Shown one piece after another: positions 8,067 to 12,546 of a stretch of DNA of 12,546 bases. The number at the start of each line of letters is the position of its first letter. Positions within the stretch are counted from its first letter, which is position 1. This DNA is from Gnomoniopsis sp. IMI 355080. Taxonomy: Eukaryota > Ascomycota > Sordariomycetes > Diaporthales > Gnomoniaceae. The stretch is taken from positions 1 through 12,546 of the forward strand of contig JAPEVC010000441.1 of assembly GCA_027946555.1 (NCBI GenBank). Direction: 5' to 3'. The notes below the pieces were generated by a model, which ran no database searches, was not told where the DNA came from, and saw only the letters and a list, made by a program, of their open reading frames with translations. The position numbers and the translations under genes were made by a program.

Positions 8067-11000
8067 ATGGAGGCCGAGCTGAGAGACCATGAGAACCCTT
8101 CAGCTGAGCCACCCTCAACTATTGACAATGTGCTCTCGTTGGAGCCCTCGTACATGGCCCAACAGGGCTCCCAGATCCAGGATGAGTACGTCGTTCAAGC
8201 GAGAGATCTTGTCACACATAGTGTTGCTGACTATACATCAGCTTCATCGACGATGACGATGAGGACTTGGACGAGGGCGACGAAGCTGCTTTAGGCCATA
8301 ATCCCGAAGAGGTGGTCGACATCGATTCTGATGACGAACGTCTGACGGCCGATATCAGAAAACTCGACCGCGACGTCGCAGCGTTCAGGGCAACTATGAT
8401 GGACAACGACTCTGACCCTGAGGATATGCTCGATCCACTTCTACGAGGCCGCAAACGTGGACGCGGACGGCCCAAAGGCCCCGGGCGCACGAAGAAACGC
8501 AAGGTCGGCGGCGGCACCGATGCTGAGCCATCTCTTGAGACCAAGATCGCCCTCGGAGAGGCCTCTGACGCTCTCATGCGGCGCGACCTTGATGAGGCCC
8601 TCCAGATTGTCGAGGAAATCATCCGCGTCAATGGCGAGACGCACGAAGCCTTTTTGATGCTGTCCACGATCCATCAGGAGCGCGGTCACACAGGTGCGGC
8701 CATCATGGCCATGTGTCTTGCCGCGCACTTGAAACCCCGCGACTTTCACGGGTGGCTCACCTGTGCGCAGTTCGCTCTGTCCGACGACACCGAGGGCTCG
8801 CGCGAGCAGAACCTCGAGATCGCGCAGTTGTGCTACAGCGCCGCGATCCGCGCGAACCCAAAGAGTCTCAAGGCACGCATGGGCAAGGCAAACTGTGCTC
8901 TCGAGGCGGGAAGATCGAGCGTGGCGGCCGCCGAGTTTATCAAGGTGCTGAAGAAGCGGCCGTACAATATGCACGCGCTGCGGTGCTTAGCCGAGGCGGC
9001 GTTCGACACCCGTGGTGCACGCAAGTACGTCGAGCTGGCGAGAGAATTCTACGAGCAGGCGATTGTGCATGTTCGCGCCGGCGGCGAGCTGCAGAGGGGC
9101 AGCTTCGAATGGTCAGATGTCACGGCTTACGTCGAGATGTGTGCTTTCTTGGAAAGGTATTCAGATGCAGCACGCGCCCTGCGGTCGCTGTCGCGGTTTA
9201 TGATCGGTCGGCAGGATGAGACCTTTTGGGATCTCTATGTCGATGATGACCGAGAGTGGGACCAAGATGAGGAACGCAGGAGAGAGGTGGAGCAGTATGT
9301 CCCCAACAGGTATCCTTATGGCCTTTACGGTCCTGCACTGCCTCTAGATCTCCGCGTCAAGCTAGCCATATATCGGCTAAGACTGGGACATACAGAGGAG
9401 GCTGCGCGCCACCTTGAGTGGATTCCACCCGTCGGACCCCAAAGCGCTCCCGTACACGAGTACTTCGAAGACAGTCCATTTGTCATCAAGGAGCTTGCCA
9501 ATCAGCTCTTCGAAAACAAACAAATAGAGCAGGCTCTTGGCTTCTACGAATTCTACGAACGTCTCCTGGCCGGTGAGGCTGACCCGGAGGTTCTGGTACA
9601 GCGAGGCAAGTGTTTCTTGGAGTTACAAGATCAACAGACGGCAGAAGATCTTTTCATTCAAGCCCTGGAAGCGGACGACGATAATATCGACGCTCGCTAC
9701 GAGCTCGCGCAACTCTACGAGGCGCATCAAGAAAAGGAGGAGGCCTTTGTACTGGTCAATGAGGCGCTGCGGCTCGCGCACAACCTGGAGGAAGAGGATA
9801 GGTTTGACAACGACTGGAACGAGGATGCCAACGAGAACCTCGATCCAACAGAGGCCAGGGCGCTCCAGAGGCGCCGAATTCGCCGCAAGATCATGCGCGA
9901 AAAGAAAGCAGGTCGGCGACCGAAGCGTTCGCGCAGGCAGTATCTGCGACGCATGGTGGGCGGGGCTAAGCGTGAAGTGTACGAGCAGAGTGTCACGGAG
10001 AGTTTCCAAACCAAGTACCAGAAAGTCCAAGAGCTGCGGGCGCGCATTGCCGGAGGCGATCTCGATGCCGAGGAGGAGTGGATGGCAGCCGCGGGCGATC
10101 TGGTAGACGACTTCAGATCATTCAAAGAGTTTTACCCGTGGGACAAATACCTTACTTTCATGGGTTATGGATCGTTCTTCAAGGAGAATGTCAAGAAGAA
10201 CGAGGGGCAGCTTGAGAGTGAGCCTGTGGCAGAGGAAGGCAAGAGGAGGACAAGAGGGAGCACGAGGGCCGCGACTGTGGCGCCGCAGGGGCAAGAAGAG
10301 CTTGCTGCTATGGCAGAGCGATTACAGAAGAGTAAGTCTCATTTCTGCTACACCATGCTTGGGAGTATTCGCACTGATACATAATTGCAGACCTCGCCCC
10401 AAGAGAAGATGATGACACCGCCGAGCCTGTCCTCCGACACCACGACCACCGTGGCATCCCATTTGATCAGTGGCTGGATCTCTTCCTCGAATACGCCATC
10501 AGCCTCGCTCGGAAACAGCAGGCTCAAGAAGCCTATATTGTCTGCCAATCAGCCAGGGATTCTATCGTCTACAAGTCCAGCGACAACACCTTCCTCATTC
10601 ACGTCGCCTGGGCGGCATGCGCCATCTACGCCGCGGATGAGGAGACTTGCGTTGCCGTGGCCCGGTTCTTTATGCGCTTCTGCCATGCCTCCACGGATAG
10701 CTATCGAGTGTTCAGCGCCCTCTGCCGCGTCTGTCAGTCCCCGGTATCGTGGTATGCCTCGGGCCCGGCCCAGAAATACATACTGCGCCAAATCAAAGCC
10801 ATGGACCGCACGCTCCTCCCGCGCGAACTCGCAGAAGAGGCCATGGGCGCGTGGGACACGGCCGTCCCGCGTGATGACGCCGATGGCGCGCGCCATGAGG
10901 CCCTCGACGTTGCGCTCCTCATGCTCTATGGACACATATTGCTCACTTCTACGTCATATACCTACGCGCTCAACTACTTCCTGCGCGCCGCGGCGCTCGA

Positions 11001-11409
11001 CCCGACCAACCCGATGGTCAATCTCAGCGCGGGCATCGCCTATGTCCACTACGCCATGAAGCGACAGGCCGAGAATCGGCAATTTATTATTGCGCAAGGC
11101 ATGCACTACATGTTTGAATACTACGAGGCGCGATCGCAGTCGACGGATATCATAGAACGGCTGGAGGCGCACTATAACGTTGGGCGATGCTACCACCTGC
11201 TGGGCATCTTTCACCTTGCGGCGGAGTTTTATGCGCGCGTACTGAGTGAGGCTACAAAGTGGCGCCGCTGGATGGAGGAGCGTGAGGAGAAGGCGGGTCC
11301 TATGAGGGAATTTGTGTATGAGAGCGCGGTCAATATGAGGACGTATAGTTTGACAAACGGTGACTTTGATAGCGCGCGGGCTATTACGGAGACCTGGCTT
11401 GTACTGTGA
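8067..11409 (+). CDS. TFC4: TFIIIC TPR subunit (Tfc4/tau131/GTF3C3 family)
   Basis: The model is join(8067..8185, 8242..10331, 10391..11409), 1075 residues, close to yeast Tfc4 (about 1025). This subunit of the tau-A module of TFIIIC bridges A-box DNA binding to TFIIIB (Brf1/Bdp1) recruitment at tRNA and 5S genes. Residues 1-105 are acidic (DDDDEDLDEGDE, DIDSDDE). A basic stretch at about 109-127 holds an AT-hook-like RGRPKG and a KKRK nuclear signal. TPR helices begin near residue 145 (ALMRRDLDEALQIVEEIIRV, then AFLMLSTIHQERGHTGAAIM), with AAHLKPRDFHGW typical of the family. A second TPR group follows around residues 420-550, then a charged linker (about 581-615, Arg/Lys-rich) and C-terminal TPRs in exon 3 (YALNYFLRAAALDPTNPMVN). 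Introns are 56 nt (8186-8241, GTACGT...ATCAG) and 59 nt (10332-10390, GTAAGT...TGCAG), joining GA|C and A|AC. The start ATG has G at -3; an earlier start cannot be fully ruled out. Confidence 0.93.
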
Positions 11410-12006
11410 GGACGGAGCTAGGTAGCGTTCAAGTTTGGGTTTCAGTCTTGACATACGGCGAATTGGGCAGGTCAGGGCACATAATTAGAAGTCTAGCCTT
11501 ACGAAAGGATTGTCAAAGGAAAAGAGGAATACCACAGTCGACGCCTATCAAGCACTCAAGTCCAACCTGACTGAGGCAGGGATGCTGTCGATTTGTTCTG
11601 TACCTAGTTGATTACTTTTTGTATGCGCTACCTGAATACGCCAGGAGGTACTTATCGAATACATGGCGCATTCCTTTGCCTATGATTTCGACTCGTGCTG
11701 TACTTTCTTACCAACTACTATGTCGACCCGTTTCCAGATTGGGATCCTAGACGAGGCTGCAGGCCTTGTGGTAGGATGCACTTACAATCAAATCGTCGCG
11801 GGTCTGTTAGCCCACTGCTGAAAAGAGCTGTGCGGCTATCAGCCGGATGTTTACCACACACCAGACAGCTTGATTGCAACCCTGTTTTCCTCTTGTCTCG
11901 ATATCCATTTTTGTTACGACAGTTCGAGCTGGCTGCAGCTGTCACCAGCTGAGCAGAACCTTAGCATCCAGAACCAACCGCCGTCCCCCTCCATCCGAGC
12001 TTCAAG
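11410..12006. other. Intergenic: TFC4 3' flank and promoter of the right-edge gene
   Basis: About 600 nt without a supported gene. The left half should include the TFC4 3' UTR. The last 60 nt are C-rich and lead to the ATG at 12007, as expected for a short leader. A + frame of 85 codons at 11695-11952 has no recognisable similarity and uses a non-ATG-like context, so it is not called. Confidence 0.55.
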
Positions 12007-12355
12007 ATGCAATCTAGAACCCGGCCAAACAGGGTAACCAAACCGGCGCAGTCGCGACGCCCGAACCGGAGGCTTGATGAGTTGGCTGCTCAATTCGGTG
12101 GACATGGCAACACCGGCGACGAACCCCACGGCCTCTACCCGCCGCCCACTGCTACCACCACCGGCCATGATGGCGGCGCAACAGGCTCCGACGAGATGAT
12201 GATGGGCGACGACTACAAGGGCCACCAGCTCGAGGATGATGGCGATGCAGACGCCGACCCTGAGCCAGACCACGGCCATCATGACCATGATCCGCACGTC
12301 GACGCCATGGAGGAGGAGGACCACAGCATGGCGCCAATGGCGCCCATGACGCCGA

Positions 12356-12386
<31 letters not shown>

Positions 12387-12546
12387 CCAAAACATTGACG
12401 ACCTCACGGCCCCCGAGCTGCTCCAGGGCGCTGGCCTGCACTATGCCGCCGCCGCCGCAACAGATCTCCAGTCCCCCTCGCCCCCTCCGCCCGTGGGCAA
12501 CACAATGCCAGCGCCACAACCGCTCGTCGCCGCCACAGACTTCCAG
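12007..12546 (+). CDS. Unrecognised histidine-rich, low-complexity protein, 3' partial
   Basis: The frame opens at ATG 12007 (A at -3), the first ATG after an in-frame TAG at 11962-11964, and stays open for 180 codons to the window edge. The codons end mostly in C or G, as in the other genes here. The N-terminus is basic (MQSRTRPNRVTKPAQSRRPN) and is followed by RRLDELAAQFGG. An acidic, His-rich part contains HGHHDHD, then Met/Pro repeats (MAPMAPM). A run of ten His lies at residues 118-127, encoded by CAC then CAT codons. Ala- and Pro-rich stretches follow (AAAAA, SPSPPPP). This looks like a disordered region such as the N-terminus of a fungal transcription regulator, or a metal-binding segment. 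I do not recognise the family and no folded domain is in view. It may contain an intron or frame change beyond the edge. Confidence 0.7.
12358..12387 (+). repeat. CAC/CAT trinucleotide repeat encoding poly-His
   Basis: Four CAC, five CAT and one CAC codon in a row code for ten histidines within the open frame that starts at 12007. The switch between synonymous codons suggests selection at protein level, or an old expansion, rather than a fresh slippage event. Confidence 0.9.

Noticed and set aside
11914..12519. Minus-strand open frame of 201 codons at the right edge.
   Set aside because: Its Val/Met/His repeats mirror the His/Asp-rich + frame. The + frame has an in-frame upstream stop, good start context and coding-like third positions, and remains open to the edge.

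Overview
The window is nuclear DNA from a filamentous ascomycete (Pezizomycotina). The evidence is short spliceosomal introns (54 to 147 nt) with GTRNGT-type donors and CTRAY-like branch sites, moderately GC-rich coding sequence, and fungal-type orthologues of Ant1/PMP47, RPL29, Vts1 and Tfc4. I cannot fix the genus; the gene and intron style would suit a Dothideomycete, but that is a guess. There is no bacterial-type operon, CRISPR array, intact transposon or recognisable tRNA/rRNA gene.

Layout, all genes on the + strand and head to tail: (1) 77-1088, the 3' part of a peroxisomal adenine nucleotide carrier gene, whose first exon lies outside the window. (2) 1660-2147, a four-exon gene for ribosomal protein eL29 (RPL29, 65 aa), not visible as one open frame because it is split into small exons. 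(3) 2148-5226, a 3.1 kb interval without a convincing gene. Its last 0.8 kb looks like a long pyrimidine-rich leader, nearly free of ATG, with one short upstream ORF. (4) 5227-7164, VTS1, a Smaug-family SAM-domain RNA-binding protein (606 aa, three exons). (5) 8067-11409, the TPR subunit of TFIIIC (Tfc4/tau131/GTF3C3 family, 1075 aa, three exons). (6) 12007 to the window end, the start of an unrecognised gene for a low-complexity, histidine-rich protein, still open at the edge.

The genes are housekeeping functions: peroxisomal ATP import, the large ribosomal subunit, mRNA decay/translation control and RNA polymerase III transcription. Three of them serve translation or RNA metabolism, but they are not a known functional cluster and I see no sign of horizontal transfer. 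I found no clearly new system. The most useful points are the spliced models: a 54-nt intron in the carrier gene that is hidden because it is a multiple of three and has no stop, the four-exon RPL29, the VTS1 leader with its uORF, an AT-hook plus basic NLS in Tfc4, and the open poly-His gene at the right edge.
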